A stretch of DNA of 64,000 bases from Sandaracinobacteroides sp041909755 (GTDB taxonomy: Bacteria; Pseudomonadota; Alphaproteobacteria; Sphingomonadales; Sphingomonadaceae): NCBI RefSeq assembly GCF_041909755.1, contig NZ_JAYRCW010000004.1:1-64000 (forward strand). The letters run 5' to 3'. Made by a program: the position numbers and the translations under genes. The notes under the pieces are model-generated. The model did not search any database. It worked only from the letters and a program-made list of their open reading frames with translations, and was not told the origin of the DNA. Below are positions 43,223 through 53,036 of the stretch, piece by piece (the stretch's first letter is position 1; each line of letters begins with the position of its first letter).

Positions 43223-44335
43223 ATGTTCGATTTCCAGCTTCACGCCACAGACGGCCGCGCCCGCACGGGCACGATCCAGACGGATCGCGGCACCATCCGC
43301 ACGCCTGCCTTCATGCCGGTGGGCACCGCCGCCACCGTGAAGGGCATGCACCCCGAACAGGTGCGGGCCGCCGGCGCGGACATCATCCTGGGCAACACCT
43401 ATCACCTGATGCTCCGCCCCGGGGCAGAGCGCATGGCCCGGCTGGGCGGGCTGCATCGCTTCATGAACTGGGAAAAGCCGATCCTCACAGACAGCGGCGG
43501 TTTCCAGGTGATGAGCCTCGGGAGCCTTGTGAAGATCACGGAAGAAGGCGTTTCCTTCCAGAGCCATGTCGATGGCTCGAAGCATTTCGTCTCCCCCGAA
43601 CGCTCCATCGAAATCCAGCGCCTGCTGGGGTCGGATATCGTGATGGCGTTCGACGAATGCACGAAGCACCCGGCCACCCACGAACAGGCCGCAAGCTCCA
43701 TGCGCCTGTCGATGCGCTGGGCGAAACGCTCGCGCGACGCGTTCGAAGCGAACCCTGCGCCTGCCCTGTTCGGCATCCAGCAGGGCAGCCTCTTTCCGGA
43801 TCTGCGCCGGGAATCCGCCGAACGGCTGATCGAGATCGGCTTCGAAGGCTATGCGATCGGCGGCCTTGCGGTCGGCGAAGGCCAGCAGGCGATGTTGGAA
43901 GCGCTGGATTACGCACCCGATCTGCTGCCGAACGACAAGCCGCGCTATCTGATGGGCGTCGGCAAGCCGTCGGACATCATCGGCGCGGTGCTGCGCGGGG
44001 TGGACATGTTCGATTGCGTGCTGCCCACCCGTTCGGGCCGCACCGCCCAGGCCTTCGTGATGGATGGCACGCTGAACCTCAGGAATGCCCGCCATGCGGA
44101 AGATACCGGCCCGCTCGATGCGGAGTGCCCATGCCCCACCTGCGCGCATTACAGCCGGGCCTATCTGCACCACCTGTTCAAGGCGGAAGAAATGCTGGGC
44201 CCGATGCTGCTGACGCAGCACAACATCTGGCACTATCAGCAGCTGATGCAGGGCCTGCGCGATGCGATCGCGGAAGGGCGGGTGGAGGCGCTCGCCAAGG
44301 AACGCCTCCGGCGCCTCAGCGGGGAAGCATTCTGA
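43223..44335 (+). CDS. tgt: queuine/preQ1 tRNA-guanine transglycosylase
   Basis: A 370-residue Tgt. LTDSGGFQVMSLGSLVKITEEG has the active-site Asp; IVMAFDECTKHPATHEQAASS and AIGGLAVGEGQQAM lie between; CPCPTCAHYSRAYLHHLFKAEE binds zinc. It swaps G34 for preQ1, one step before QueA. Its 3' end overlaps the convergent P450 gene by 20 bp. Confidence 0.96.
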   Translation: MFDFQLHATDGRARTGTIQTDRGTIRTPAFMPVGTAATVKGMHPEQVRAAGADIILGNTYHLMLRPGAERMARLGGLHRFMNWEKPILTDSGGFQVMSLGSLVKITEEGVSFQSHVDGSKHFVSPERSIEIQRLLGSDIVMAFDECTKHPATHEQAASSMRLSMRWAKRSRDAFEANPAPALFGIQQGSLFPDLRRESAERLIEIGFEGYAIGGLAVGEGQQAMLEALDYAPDLLPNDKPRYLMGVGKPSDIIGAVLRGVDMFDCVLPTRSGRTAQAFVMDGTLNLRNARHAEDTGPLDAECPCPTCAHYSRAYLHHLFKAEEMLGPMLLTQHNIWHYQQLMQGLRDAIAEGRVEALAKERLRRLSGEAF

Positions 44336-45695
44336 CGGGCAGCCCGTCCTTCGGGCGCGGGATCGGCACCATCCAGAACTCGCTGGTATAGCCGTCCGGC
44401 AGCACGATCCGCCGTTCAGAGAGCAGGCGGAAGAAGAAGGCCTTGGCCTGCATGTAGGCGAAGTGCAGCCCCAGGCACATATGCGCCCCGCCGCCGAACG
44501 GCACCCAGGCATATTTGTGCCGGTTGGCCGACATCTGCGTGGTGAAGCGCAGCGGATCGAACCGCTCCGGTTCGGGCCAATGCTCTTCCATATGGTGGGT
44601 ATAGAGCGGGTTGATGCCCACGCCGGAACCAGCCGGAATCCGGTAGCCCTGGAACTCGAAATCCTTGATCGCGCGGCGCGGCATCATCGGCACCGGGGGC
44701 ACCAGCCGCAGGGCTTCCTTGAAGGCCATTTCCACCAGTTCCAGCTCGCCCAGCGCTTCATAGGGCAGCACGTCGCCATGCCGTGCCCGCACACCGTCCA
44801 CCTCCTCGCGCAGCTTCTCCTGCCACTCGGGGTTGATGCCCAGACAATAGACGAGCGAGGTGATGGAGGATGTCAGCGTGTCGTGCGCCGCCATCATCAG
44901 GAAGTTCATATGGTCGATGATCGCCTGGTCGCCCAGCAGGTTGCCGTCCTCGTCCCGCGCGTTGCAGAACTGGGTGAAGAAATCATCGCCCTCTTTGCCG
45001 CGGCGGTTCGGGATCTCCTTCGCGAAGAAGTCGCACATATAGGCCCGCGCCTGAACCCCGCGCCGCATCTGGGTGAAGGGCAGCGGCCGCCGCACGATGG
45101 CGACAGAGGCGCGCACCATGTCGGTGAAGGCCTGGTTGATCTTTTCAGCCTCCGGCCCCCAGGGCAGTCCCAGGAAGGAGCCGGCGGCCAGATCCAGCGT
45201 CAGGTCCTTGATCGCGGGATAGAATTTGAAGCTGTCCGTCCTGCTCCACTTGCCGATCCGGCGCTCGATCCCCTCGTTCAGCCCGTTCAGATAAACCTTC
45301 ATCGGCGCCGGCTTGAACGCGACCGAAAGGGTCTTGCGATCCTGCCGGTGCGGATCGAAATCCATCATCATCAGGCCGTTGGGGAACACCAGCTCCAGCA
45401 CCGGATCCCAGCCCAGCTTGTTGGAAAAGATCTTGTCCTTGTTGAACAGCACCAGTTCGTTGGCGTCCGGGCCCAGCAGGGTGACGCCCCAGCCCATATA
45501 ATCCTGCCGGCGAAACACCGGGCCGAATTTTTCGGCCTGCTCGGCGATCATCTTGCGTGGATCGGCAAGGAACCTGATCGTCCGCAGCGTTCTGGAACCC
45601 CCCGGCACCGGCCCCGGCACATGCTTCAGATCCTCGAAGTCGCAGGACTTCAGATCCGCAGGATAGAGGTCCTTCGGGCTCACCGGTGCGTTCAT
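44316..45695 (-). CDS. cytochrome P450
   Basis: A 459-residue soluble P450. The haem Cys is in FGGGAHMCLGLHFAYMQAKAF. The I-helix oxygen-activation segment NFLMMAAHDTLTSSITSLVY has Thr, and the K-helix ExxR is FKEALRLVP. The C-terminal YTSEFWMVPIPRPKDGLPV resembles the CYP51/CYP120-like architecture. Substrate is unknown; no redox partner is beside it. GAGGGAGTAACG precedes ATG. It diverges from the DUF4188 gene at 45834. Confidence 0.92.
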   Translation of the reverse strand: MNAPVSPKDLYPADLKSCDFEDLKHVPGPVPGGSRTLRTIRFLADPRKMIAEQAEKFGPVFRRQDYMGWGVTLLGPDANELVLFNKDKIFSNKLGWDPVLELVFPNGLMMMDFDPHRQDRKTLSVAFKPAPMKVYLNGLNEGIERRIGKWSRTDSFKFYPAIKDLTLDLAAGSFLGLPWGPEAEKINQAFTDMVRASVAIVRRPLPFTQMRRGVQARAYMCDFFAKEIPNRRGKEGDDFFTQFCNARDEDGNLLGDQAIIDHMNFLMMAAHDTLTSSITSLVYCLGINPEWQEKLREEVDGVRARHGDVLPYEALGELELVEMAFKEALRLVPPVPMMPRRAIKDFEFQGYRIPAGSGVGINPLYTHHMEEHWPEPERFDPLRFTTQMSANRHKYAWVPFGGGAHMCLGLHFAYMQAKAFFFRLLSERRIVLPDGYTSEFWMVPIPRPKDGLPVRMLPR

Positions 45696-45785
45696 TCGTT
45701 ACTCCCTCGACATGCATTTGTTCTGATTTTTGCGGAGCGGATATACGCAATCCGGGCCGCCGCTGCAACGCCGACGGCACGCGGC

Positions 45786-45814
45786 TTGACAGCAACGGCC
45801 AATGAAACATGCTC
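45786..45814 (+). promoter_or_regulatory. possible promoter of DUF4188 gene
   Basis: TTGACA (45786-45791), a 17-bp spacer and ATGCTC (45809-45814), a poor -10 box. A start near 45821 would leave a very short leader ending in the GGAGGA ribosome site. Confidence 0.32.
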
Positions 45815-45833
45815 CCGCCGGGAGGAATTCGGG

Positions 45834-46325
45834 ATGAGCATCCGTTTCGGTCGCCACACGGTCGCGCTTCAGGCCCCATGCGTGCTGTTCCTGATCGGCA
45901 TGCGCGTCAATCGCTGGCGGGCCATGCGGGAATGGGTGCCGGTCGCGAAGTCGATGGGGCCGATGATCGCGGAGCTGTCGGCTGATCCGGATTCAGGTTT
46001 TCTCGCCGCCGAAACCTGGGTGGGCTGGCGACGGATTCTCGTGCAGCAATACTGGCGCTCCACCGACGATCTGATCCGCTATGCGGGCGATGCCGGCCAG
46101 CTCCACCGCCCGGCATGGACAGCCTTCATGCGCAATGTCGGGATCGCGGATGGCGCCAGCGTCGGCATCTTCCACGAAACCATCGAGCTTCGCCCCGGAC
46201 AGGTGGAATGCATCTATGGCAACATGCCGGCATTCGGGCTGGGCAGGGCGCTGGGCACGACACCCGCGACCGGCCACCGGAAGACGGCGGCCGATCGCCT
46301 GCTGGCGGATCAGCCGCCCGCCTGA
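45834..46325 (+). CDS. DUF4188 domain protein
   Basis: A 163-residue protein. LQAPCVLFLIGMRVNRWRAMREWVPVAKSMGPMIAEL then GFLAAETWVGWRRILVQQYWRSTDDLIRYA and FHETIELRPGQVECIYGNMPAFGLGRA are DUF4188 (monooxygenase af470-like) blocks: an ABM-like ferredoxin fold with possible haem or oxygenase function that is unproven. GGAGGA gives a strong ribosome site. It stands divergent from a P450, so both may share substrates. Confidence 0.82.
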   Translation: MSIRFGRHTVALQAPCVLFLIGMRVNRWRAMREWVPVAKSMGPMIAELSADPDSGFLAAETWVGWRRILVQQYWRSTDDLIRYAGDAGQLHRPAWTAFMRNVGIADGASVGIFHETIELRPGQVECIYGNMPAFGLGRALGTTPATGHRKTAADRLLADQPPA

Positions 46326-46332
46326 GCCGGCG

Positions 46333-47706
46333 TCAGGCGGCCTTCGCCGTGCCCTTGCGGACGGCAGCCAGCTCCTCGGCCAGCAGGAAGGCCAGCTCCA
46401 GCGCCTGAGAGGCGTTGAGGCGCGGATCGCAATGCGTGTGATACCGGTCCGCCAGCGCTTCGTCGGTGACGGCAACGGCGCCGCCGGTGCATTCCGTGAC
46501 GTTCTGGCCGGTCATCTCGATATGGATGCCGCCCATATAGCTGCCCTCGGCGCGATGAACCGCGAACACCTGCCGCACTTCTGCCAGGATGCGATCGAAG
46601 GGGCGCGTCTTGTAGCCGGAGCCGGCCTTCACCGTATTGCCGTGCATCGGATCGCACGACCAGATCACGTGCCGCCCTTCGCGCTGCACGGCCCGCACCA
46701 GCGCGGGCAGATGCGCGTCCACCTTGTCTGCGCCGAACCGGCTGATCAGCGTCAGCCGCCCGGCCTCGTTCGCCGGGTTCAGCGTGTCGATCAGGCGCAG
46801 CAGCTCGTCCGGTTTCATGGATGGCCCGCACTTCAGGCCGATTGGGTTGATCACGCCGCGCAGGAACTCGATGTGGGCAGATCCCTCGAACCGGGTGCGA
46901 TCCCCGATCCACAACATGTGGGCGGATGTGTCCACCCAGCTGCCGGTCAGGCTGTCCTGACGCGTCATCGCCTCTTCATAGCCCAGCAGCAGCGCTTCAT
47001 GGCTGGTGTAGAATTCGGTGCCCTTCAGCTGCGGCACGGTGTCCGGCGAGATTCCGCAGGCTTCCATGAAGGCCAGCGCCTCGCCGATCCGGCTCGCCAC
47101 CTCGGCATAGCGCTCCGCCCAGGGGGAACGGGCCACGAAATCCAGGTTCCACTTGTTCACCTGGTGCAGATTGGCATAGCCGCCCGTCGCGAAGGCGCGC
47201 AGCAGGTTCAGGGTCGCGGCGGCCTGCATATAGGCGCGCTTCTGCCGTTCGGGGTCGGGCACGCGCGCCGCTTCCTCGAAGGCGATGTCGTTCACGATAT
47301 CCCCCCGGTAGGAGGGCAGGGTGATCCCGCCGGCCTCTTCCACGTCAGAGGACCGCGGCTTGGCGAACTGGCCGGCCATCCGGCCCACCTTCACCACCGG
47401 CATGTGGCTGGCGAACGTCAGCGTCACGGCCATCTGCAGCAGCACGCGGAAGGTGTCGCGGATGTTGTTCGGATGGAATTCCGCAAAGCTCTCGGCGCAA
47501 TCCCCGCCCTGCAGCAGGAAAGCGCGACCGGCCACCACATCGGCCAGCCGATCCTTCAGCTGGCGCGTTTCGCCGGCGAACACCAGCGGCGGAAAGCTCC
47601 GCATTTCGGCTTCCACGGCGGCCGCCTTCGCGGCATCCGGCCACAATGGCATGTGCCGGCCTTCGGCCTTGCGCCAGCTTTCCGGCGTCCACTTCGCTTT
47701 CGTCAT
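46333..47706 (-). CDS. class II 3-deoxy-7-phosphoheptulonate synthase
   Basis: A 457-residue plant-type DAHP synthase. MTKAKWTPESWR, LVFAGETRQLKDRLADVVAGRAFLLQGGDCAESFAEF, then VVKVGRMAGQFAKPRSSD and VIWSCDPMHGNT are the family core with the metal Cys in the GGDCAES motif. It condenses PEP and erythrose-4-phosphate, first step of aromatic amino acid synthesis. It overlaps the gor stop (ATGA). Why it lies with gor is unclear. Confidence 0.94.
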   Translation of the reverse strand: MTKAKWTPESWRKAEGRHMPLWPDAAKAAAVEAEMRSFPPLVFAGETRQLKDRLADVVAGRAFLLQGGDCAESFAEFHPNNIRDTFRVLLQMAVTLTFASHMPVVKVGRMAGQFAKPRSSDVEEAGGITLPSYRGDIVNDIAFEEAARVPDPERQKRAYMQAAATLNLLRAFATGGYANLHQVNKWNLDFVARSPWAERYAEVASRIGEALAFMEACGISPDTVPQLKGTEFYTSHEALLLGYEEAMTRQDSLTGSWVDTSAHMLWIGDRTRFEGSAHIEFLRGVINPIGLKCGPSMKPDELLRLIDTLNPANEAGRLTLISRFGADKVDAHLPALVRAVQREGRHVIWSCDPMHGNTVKAGSGYKTRPFDRILAEVRQVFAVHRAEGSYMGGIHIEMTGQNVTECTGGAVAVTDEALADRYHTHCDPRLNASQALELAFLLAEELAAVRKGTAKAA

Positions 47707-49043
47707 CGCATCAACACCAGTTCTTCAGCCATGGAAGGATGCAGCGCGACCGTTTCGTCCAGCTGCGTCTTCGTCAGGCCCGCCTTAACGGCAATCGCCA
47801 GCGCCTGCAAAATTTCCGGCGAGTCGGGCCCGATCATGTGCGCCCCGACCAGCCGGTCCGTGGTGCCGTCCACCACCAGCTTGTAAAGGCAACGCTCATT
47901 CCGGCCCGCAAGAACGTTCTTCATGGACCTGAAATCACTCGTATAAATGCGAACGTCCCCAAGCCTGTTGCGGGCATCTGCCTCGGTCAATCCCACGCTG
48001 GCCAGCGGCGGATGGCTGAACACGGCGGACGGCACGCAATCATGATCCACGCGCCAGCGACGGCTGCCGAACAGCCGGTCCGCCAGGGCATGGCCTTCGC
48101 GGATGGCGATGGGCGTCAGCTGCAGCCGGTCCGTCACGTCGCCGACAGCGTGCAGCCAGGGCAGCGCGCTCCGGCTGTCGGCGTCCACCGGAATCGCCCC
48201 GTTCGGCTTCAGCGAAAGGCCCAGCGCCTCCAGCCCCAGCCCTTCGCTGTTGGGCACCCGTCCGATGGCCCAGATCAGCAGGTCGGTTTCCAGCACCCGG
48301 CCGTTCTCGCAGGTCATCGCGATGCTGCCGTCGTCCCGGCGCTCCAACTTTGCCGGCACCGTGTTGAAGCGGAACTGGATGCCCTTTTCGGTCGAGATCG
48401 CCAGCAGCCGGTCCGCCAGCGAACGATCCCAGCCGCGCAGCAGCGTGTCCGATCGCACCACCAGCGTCACGTCCACGCCCAGTTCGTGCAGGATTCCGGC
48501 GAATTCGTTCGCAATATAGCCGGCGCCCACGATGATCGCCCGCCTGGGCAGGGCGGGCAGGTGAAACACCTCGTTCGAGGTGATGCCAAGATCCGCGCCC
48601 GGGATCGCCGGCACCATCGGCCGCGCACCCGTCGCCACCAGCACATGGCGGGCCGTCACCTCGCGGCCGTCCACCGCCACCCGGTTCGGGCCGGTCAGGG
48701 TCGCCCGCCCACGGATCGTCTCCACCTTGTGGCTGTCCAGCGTGGACTGATAGGCGCGCTCCAGCCGGTCCACGTCGGCCAGCACATTATCACGCAGCGT
48801 CGGCCAGTCGAACCGCTTGCCCTCGATCTCCCAGCCATAGCGGCGGGCGTCTTCCAGATCCTCGGCAAAATGGGCGCCGATCACCAGCAGCTTCTTGGGC
48901 ACGCAGCCGCGGATCACGCAGGTGCCGCCCACGCGGAATTCCTCCGCGACGGCCACCTTCGCGCCATGCCCGGCCGCGATCCGCGACGAGCGGACCCCGC
49001 CAGAGCCCGCACCGATCACGAAATAATCATAGTCGAAGTCCAT
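47703..49043 (-). CDS. gor: glutathione-disulfide reductase
   Basis: A 446-residue flavoprotein disulfide reductase. YDYFVIGAGSGGVRSSRIAAG binds FAD, EFRVGGTCVIRGCVPKKLLV has the redox Cys pair, IIVGAGYIANEFAGILHELG binds NADPH, and the C-terminal VALHPSMAEELVLM has the catalytic His-Glu. GTCVIRGCVPKK favours glutathione reductase over lipoamide dehydrogenase. It reduces GSSG with NADPH and serves the three GSTs in the window. Confidence 0.93.
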   Translation of the reverse strand: MDFDYDYFVIGAGSGGVRSSRIAAGHGAKVAVAEEFRVGGTCVIRGCVPKKLLVIGAHFAEDLEDARRYGWEIEGKRFDWPTLRDNVLADVDRLERAYQSTLDSHKVETIRGRATLTGPNRVAVDGREVTARHVLVATGARPMVPAIPGADLGITSNEVFHLPALPRRAIIVGAGYIANEFAGILHELGVDVTLVVRSDTLLRGWDRSLADRLLAISTEKGIQFRFNTVPAKLERRDDGSIAMTCENGRVLETDLLIWAIGRVPNSEGLGLEALGLSLKPNGAIPVDADSRSALPWLHAVGDVTDRLQLTPIAIREGHALADRLFGSRRWRVDHDCVPSAVFSHPPLASVGLTEADARNRLGDVRIYTSDFRSMKNVLAGRNERCLYKLVVDGTTDRLVGAHMIGPDSPEILQALAIAVKAGLTKTQLDETVALHPSMAEELVLMR

Positions 49044-49121
49044 GACGCCCCCTTAGGCCTCTGCCCGGCCCTGCGCCAACAAAGCCTGCTTCTCACTCTG
49101 ATAGATCGGCCCGCGCGAAGA

Positions 49122-49772
49122 TCAGCCCCGGCCGGATCGCGCCGGAGGAGAGAAGGGCTGGGAAACCGCCCGGAAGGCAGGCAGCGCTTCGCACCGGGCC
49201 GCAAGCGCCTCCAGATGGGGGTGCCGCCCGTTTGGGATCAGGCCCGGATGCGCTTCCTGCGTGAAGCGCCAGGCGCAGGCCATGGCGATATCGGCATGGC
49301 CGATCGCGCCGCCGGCCCAGAAGGGGCCGGGCCGTGCGGCCCAATCCGCCTCCAGCCTGTCCAGCGTGTCCAGGATCTGCGCGATGCAGCGCTGTTCCCA
49401 CAGGTCAGACGTCACCTCGTGCAAGGCGCGCTCATAGAACAGGCTGACGGCCTTTTCCGCCATGCCGCAGGCCAGCGCAGCCGCCCGCTGGGCTTCCCAT
49501 CTCGGCCGCCCGGCAACCGGAAACAGCGCCCGCTCCCGGCCCGCCATGTCGTCCAGCACGTCCAGGATCGCCATGCTGTCGGTCAAGGCCAGCCCGTCGT
49601 CCAGCACCAGCGTCGGCACCCGGCGCAGGGGATTGTGCCGGGCGATCTCGTCCGCGTTGCGGAACACCGATGGGCCTTCCTGCCGGAATGGCATCCCATA
49701 AAGGGTCAGCGCGATCCCCACCCGCCTCACGAAAGGGGAATCATACTGCCCGATCAGCAACATAGCCGTCAC
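49122..49772 (-). CDS. glutathione S-transferase family protein
   Basis: A 216-residue GST. LLIGQYDSPFVRRVGIALTLYGMPF has SPFVRR in the catalytic-residue area, NPLRRVPTLVLDDGLALTDSMAIL gives cis-Pro and the DS pair, and IGHADIAMACAWRF the domain-II N-capping box. It overlaps the glmS stop by four bases (ATGA) and is 78 bp upstream of gor on the same strand, consistent with co-transcription and a glutathione role. Confidence 0.9.
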   Translation of the reverse strand: MTAMLLIGQYDSPFVRRVGIALTLYGMPFRQEGPSVFRNADEIARHNPLRRVPTLVLDDGLALTDSMAILDVLDDMAGRERALFPVAGRPRWEAQRAAALACGMAEKAVSLFYERALHEVTSDLWEQRCIAQILDTLDRLEADWAARPGPFWAGGAIGHADIAMACAWRFTQEAHPGLIPNGRHPHLEALAARCEALPAFRAVSQPFSPPARSGRG

Positions 49773-51592
49773 TCAACCGTCACGGATTTGGCAAGGTTCC
49801 GGGGCTGGTCCACGTCTGTCCCTTTCAGCACCGCCACATGATAGGCCAGCAGCTGGATCGGCACGGCATAGACCAGCGGCGCAATCAGGGGATGCACCTG
49901 CGGCATTTCCAGCGTCGCCATGCAGCCGTCGCCGGCGGCGGCAATTCCGGCGGCATCGGAAATCAGGATCACCTTGCCGCCGCGCGCCATCACCTCCTGC
50001 ATGTTGGAGACGGTCTTTTCGAAAAGCGGCCCCGAAGGCGCCAGCACGATCACCGGCACATTTTCGTCGATCAGCGCGATCGGGCCATGCTTCATCTCGC
50101 CTGCCGCATAGCCTTCGGCGTGGATGTAGCTGATCTCCTTCAGCTTCAGCGCCCCCTCCAGCGCCATGGCGAAATCCGTGCCGCGCCCCAGGTACAGAAC
50201 GTCGCGGGCCTTCGCCACCAGCGGCGCGATGGCCAGCACCGCTTCGTCATGGTTCAGCGCCGCGTTCATCGCGGCCGGCGCTTCGGCCAGGTGCGTCACG
50301 ATCTCGCGCTCGGCCTCCGCGCTCAGCTTGCCGCGCACACGGGCCAGGTTGGCGGCCAGCGCCGCCAGCACCGCCAGCTGGCAGGTGAAGGCCTTGGTGG
50401 AGGCCACGCCGATCTCGGTTCCGGCGTGGGTGGGCAGCAGCAGGTCGGCCTCGCGCGCCATGCTGCTGGTGGGCACGTTCACCACGGCCGCAATCTTCTG
50501 CCCCTCGGCCCGGGCGTGCCTCAGCGCCGCCAGCGTGTCCGCCGTTTCGCCGGACTGGCTGATGAACAGCGCCAGCCCGCCCGCCTCCAGAACCGGCTCG
50601 CGGTAGCGGAACTCGGAGGCGAAATCGATTTCCACCGGGATCCGCGCGAACTGCTCCAGCCAATAGCTCGCCACCATGCCCGCGTAATAGCTCGTCCCGC
50701 AGGCCACGATCTGCACGCGGGATACGCCGGAAAAATCGAAATCCGGGATCGGCAGCGCCACCTGCCCCTGCAGCGGCTTCAGATAGGATTGCAGCGTCTG
50801 GGCCACCACCAGCGGCTGCTCGTGGATCTCCTTCTGCATGAAGTGCCGGTAATTGCCCTTTTCCGTGATCGTGGCGGAAACGCCCGACTTGACGACCGGG
50901 CGGGAAACCGGCCGGTTCATCCGGTCGAAGATCTCCACCGATCCGCGCCGCACGATTACCCAGTCGCCTTCCTCCAGATAGGCGATGCGCTGCGTCAGCC
51001 CGGCCAGCGCCAGCGCATCCGAGCCGAGGTAGTTTTCACCCTCGCCGAAGCCCACCGTCAGCGGCGCGCCCAGCCGCGCGCCGACCAGCAGGTCCGGGTC
51101 GGCCCGGAACAGCAGCGCCAGCGCAAAGGCCCCATGCAGACGCGGCAGCACGGCGGCGACCGCCTCCTGCGGCGATTTCCCGCCTTCCAGTTCCCGCGCG
51201 ACCAGGTGGCCCACGACTTCGGTGTCCGTTTCCGACAGGAATACCCGGCCTTCGGCCAGAAGTTCATCCCGCAGCGGCTTGAAATTCTCGATGATTCCGT
51301 TGTGAACAACGGCCACGTCGCCCACGATGTGGGGATGGGCGTTGTCCTCCGTCGGGGCGCCGTGCGTGGCCCAGCGCGTGTGCGCGATGCCGATGCTGCC
51401 CGGCAAGGGGTCTTCGGCCAGCTTGGCCGACAGGTTCTTCAGCTTGCCTTCCGCCCGGCGGCGCGCAAATTCGCCGTCCACAAGGGTGCAGATGCCGGCG
51501 GAATCATAGCCGCGATATTCCAGCCGCTTCAGCCCGTCGAGCAGGTCACCCGCGACCGGCCCTTGCCCCAGGATTCCAACGATTCCACACAT
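49769..51592 (-). CDS. glmS: glutamine-fructose-6-phosphate aminotransferase
   Basis: A 607-residue GlmS. The nucleophile Cys2 is exposed after Met removal in MCGIVGILG, WATHGAPTEDNAHPH follows, and the C-terminal half has two SIS domains: VACGTSYYAGMVASYWLE, SQSGETADTLAALRHA and LKEISYIHAEGYAAGEMKHG, ending SVTVE. It makes glucosamine-6-phosphate for peptidoglycan and LPS. glmU lies 3 bp upstream on the same strand. Confidence 0.96.
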   Translation of the reverse strand: MCGIVGILGQGPVAGDLLDGLKRLEYRGYDSAGICTLVDGEFARRRAEGKLKNLSAKLAEDPLPGSIGIAHTRWATHGAPTEDNAHPHIVGDVAVVHNGIIENFKPLRDELLAEGRVFLSETDTEVVGHLVARELEGGKSPQEAVAAVLPRLHGAFALALLFRADPDLLVGARLGAPLTVGFGEGENYLGSDALALAGLTQRIAYLEEGDWVIVRRGSVEIFDRMNRPVSRPVVKSGVSATITEKGNYRHFMQKEIHEQPLVVAQTLQSYLKPLQGQVALPIPDFDFSGVSRVQIVACGTSYYAGMVASYWLEQFARIPVEIDFASEFRYREPVLEAGGLALFISQSGETADTLAALRHARAEGQKIAAVVNVPTSSMAREADLLLPTHAGTEIGVASTKAFTCQLAVLAALAANLARVRGKLSAEAEREIVTHLAEAPAAMNAALNHDEAVLAIAPLVAKARDVLYLGRGTDFAMALEGALKLKEISYIHAEGYAAGEMKHGPIALIDENVPVIVLAPSGPLFEKTVSNMQEVMARGGKVILISDAAGIAAAGDGCMATLEMPQVHPLIAPLVYAVPIQLLAYHVAVLKGTDVDQPRNLAKSVTVE

Positions 51593-51595
51593 GCG

Positions 51596-52951
51596 CTACT
51601 TGCCTTTCCGGGCAAGGGCGGCGGCACGGAAGCGCGCGGCCCAGCCTGTTTTCGAAACCTGCGGCGCGCGGCCCAGCGCCAGCGCATCCGCCGCCACATC
51701 CTGCGTGACAACGCTGCCGGCGGCCACGATCGCCCCGTCGCCGATGGTCACCGGCGCGACAAGCGCCGAATTCGATCCGATGAAGGCGCCTTCGCCGATC
51801 GCGGTGGGATATTTGCCGAACCCGTCGTAATTGCAGGTGATCGTGCCTGCGCCGATATTGGCCTTCGCCCCGATCGTCGCGTCGCCCAAATAGGTCAGGT
51901 GGTTCGCCTTTGCGCCCGGCCCCAGCACCGCCTTCTTGGTTTCCACGAAATTGCCGATCTTCGCGTCCTCGCCCAGCACGGTGCCCGGCCGCAACCGCGC
52001 GTAAGGCCCCACTTCGCAGCCGCCGGCCACATCAGCCCCTTCCAGATGGCTGAAGGCGCGGATGGTCACGCCGTCGCCCAGTGTCACGCCGGGTCCGAAC
52101 ACCACATTCGGTTCCACCAGGCTGTCCCGCCCGATCCTGGTGTCAAAGCTCAGGAACACGGTTTCGGGGGCAATCATCGTCACGCCGCCGGCCATCAGCT
52201 CGGTGCGGCGCAGGGATTGGAACAGCGCTTCGGCCTCGGCCAGTTCACCCCGGCTGTTCACGCCCAGAACCTCGTCGGTGCCGGCTTCCAGCACCCGGCA
52301 GACGTCGCCATCGGCATTCGCCAGCATCACGATGTCAGGCAGATAATATTCGCCCGCGGCATTGTCGTTCCCCACACGCTTCAGCAGCGCGAACAGCCGC
52401 GTGGCATCCACCGCCATCAGCCCGGCATTGCAAAGGGGCACGGCCAGTTCGCCCGGCGTGGCGTCCTTCGCCTCCACCATCTTCAGGATCCGGTCCCCGG
52501 CGTCGGCAATCACCCGGCCATAGGCCCCCGGGTTGGGCGGCCGGAACCCCAGCACGGCAATCGCGGCGCCAGCGTTCACGGCAGCAACCAGACGGGCCAT
52601 CGTGTCCGCGCGCACCAGCGGCACGTCACCGAACAGGATCAGCGCGACGCCTGCAAACCCGGCCAGCCCATCCTCAGCCTGCAGCACGGCATGCCCGGTG
52701 CCCAACTGCGGGTCCTGCACGGCCAGCTGCACATCACTGCCCGACAGCGCGGCCTGCAGCTGATCAGCCTTGTCGCCCACCACTACGACGCGGCGCTGGG
52801 GATTGAGCTCGTCCAGGCTCGCCAACAGGTGCATCAGCATCGGCCGCCCGCCGATCGGGTGCAGAACCTTGTGGGTATCTGATTTCATGCGTGTGCCCTT
52901 GCCGGCAGCAAGGATGATCGCGGCGACGGGCCGGTCGGAAACGGATGCCAT
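51596..52951 (-). CDS. glmU: bifunctional GlmU (GlcN-1-P acetyltransferase / GlcNAc-1-P uridyltransferase)
   Basis: A 451-residue bifunctional enzyme. AAIILAAGKGTRMKSDTHKVLHPIGGRPM is the pyrophosphorylase site. The C-terminal left-handed beta-helix has NVVFGPGVTLGDGVTIRAFSHLEGADV and NLTYLGDATIGAKANIGAGTITCNYDG with the acetyltransferase pocket. I place the start at ATG 52951 (MASVSDRPVAA). It makes UDP-GlcNAc from GlmM product. It is divergent from gph with 85 bp between. Confidence 0.95.
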   Translation of the reverse strand: MASVSDRPVAAIILAAGKGTRMKSDTHKVLHPIGGRPMLMHLLASLDELNPQRRVVVVGDKADQLQAALSGSDVQLAVQDPQLGTGHAVLQAEDGLAGFAGVALILFGDVPLVRADTMARLVAAVNAGAAIAVLGFRPPNPGAYGRVIADAGDRILKMVEAKDATPGELAVPLCNAGLMAVDATRLFALLKRVGNDNAAGEYYLPDIVMLANADGDVCRVLEAGTDEVLGVNSRGELAEAEALFQSLRRTELMAGGVTMIAPETVFLSFDTRIGRDSLVEPNVVFGPGVTLGDGVTIRAFSHLEGADVAGGCEVGPYARLRPGTVLGEDAKIGNFVETKKAVLGPGAKANHLTYLGDATIGAKANIGAGTITCNYDGFGKYPTAIGEGAFIGSNSALVAPVTIGDGAIVAAGSVVTQDVAADALALGRAPQVSKTGWAARFRAAALARKGK

Positions 52952-53036
52952 GGCCAGCGCCCTGCCACAGCCCGCCGCCCAAGAAAAGCGCCCCGCCGGC
53001 TTTGCCGCAGGCGGTTGCGCGGCTAGGGCAGGGCGC

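Noticed and set aside
44262..45833. Forward open frame through the P450 gene
   Set aside because: Arg/His/Gln-rich antisense shadow; the P450 haem motif is on the reverse strand.
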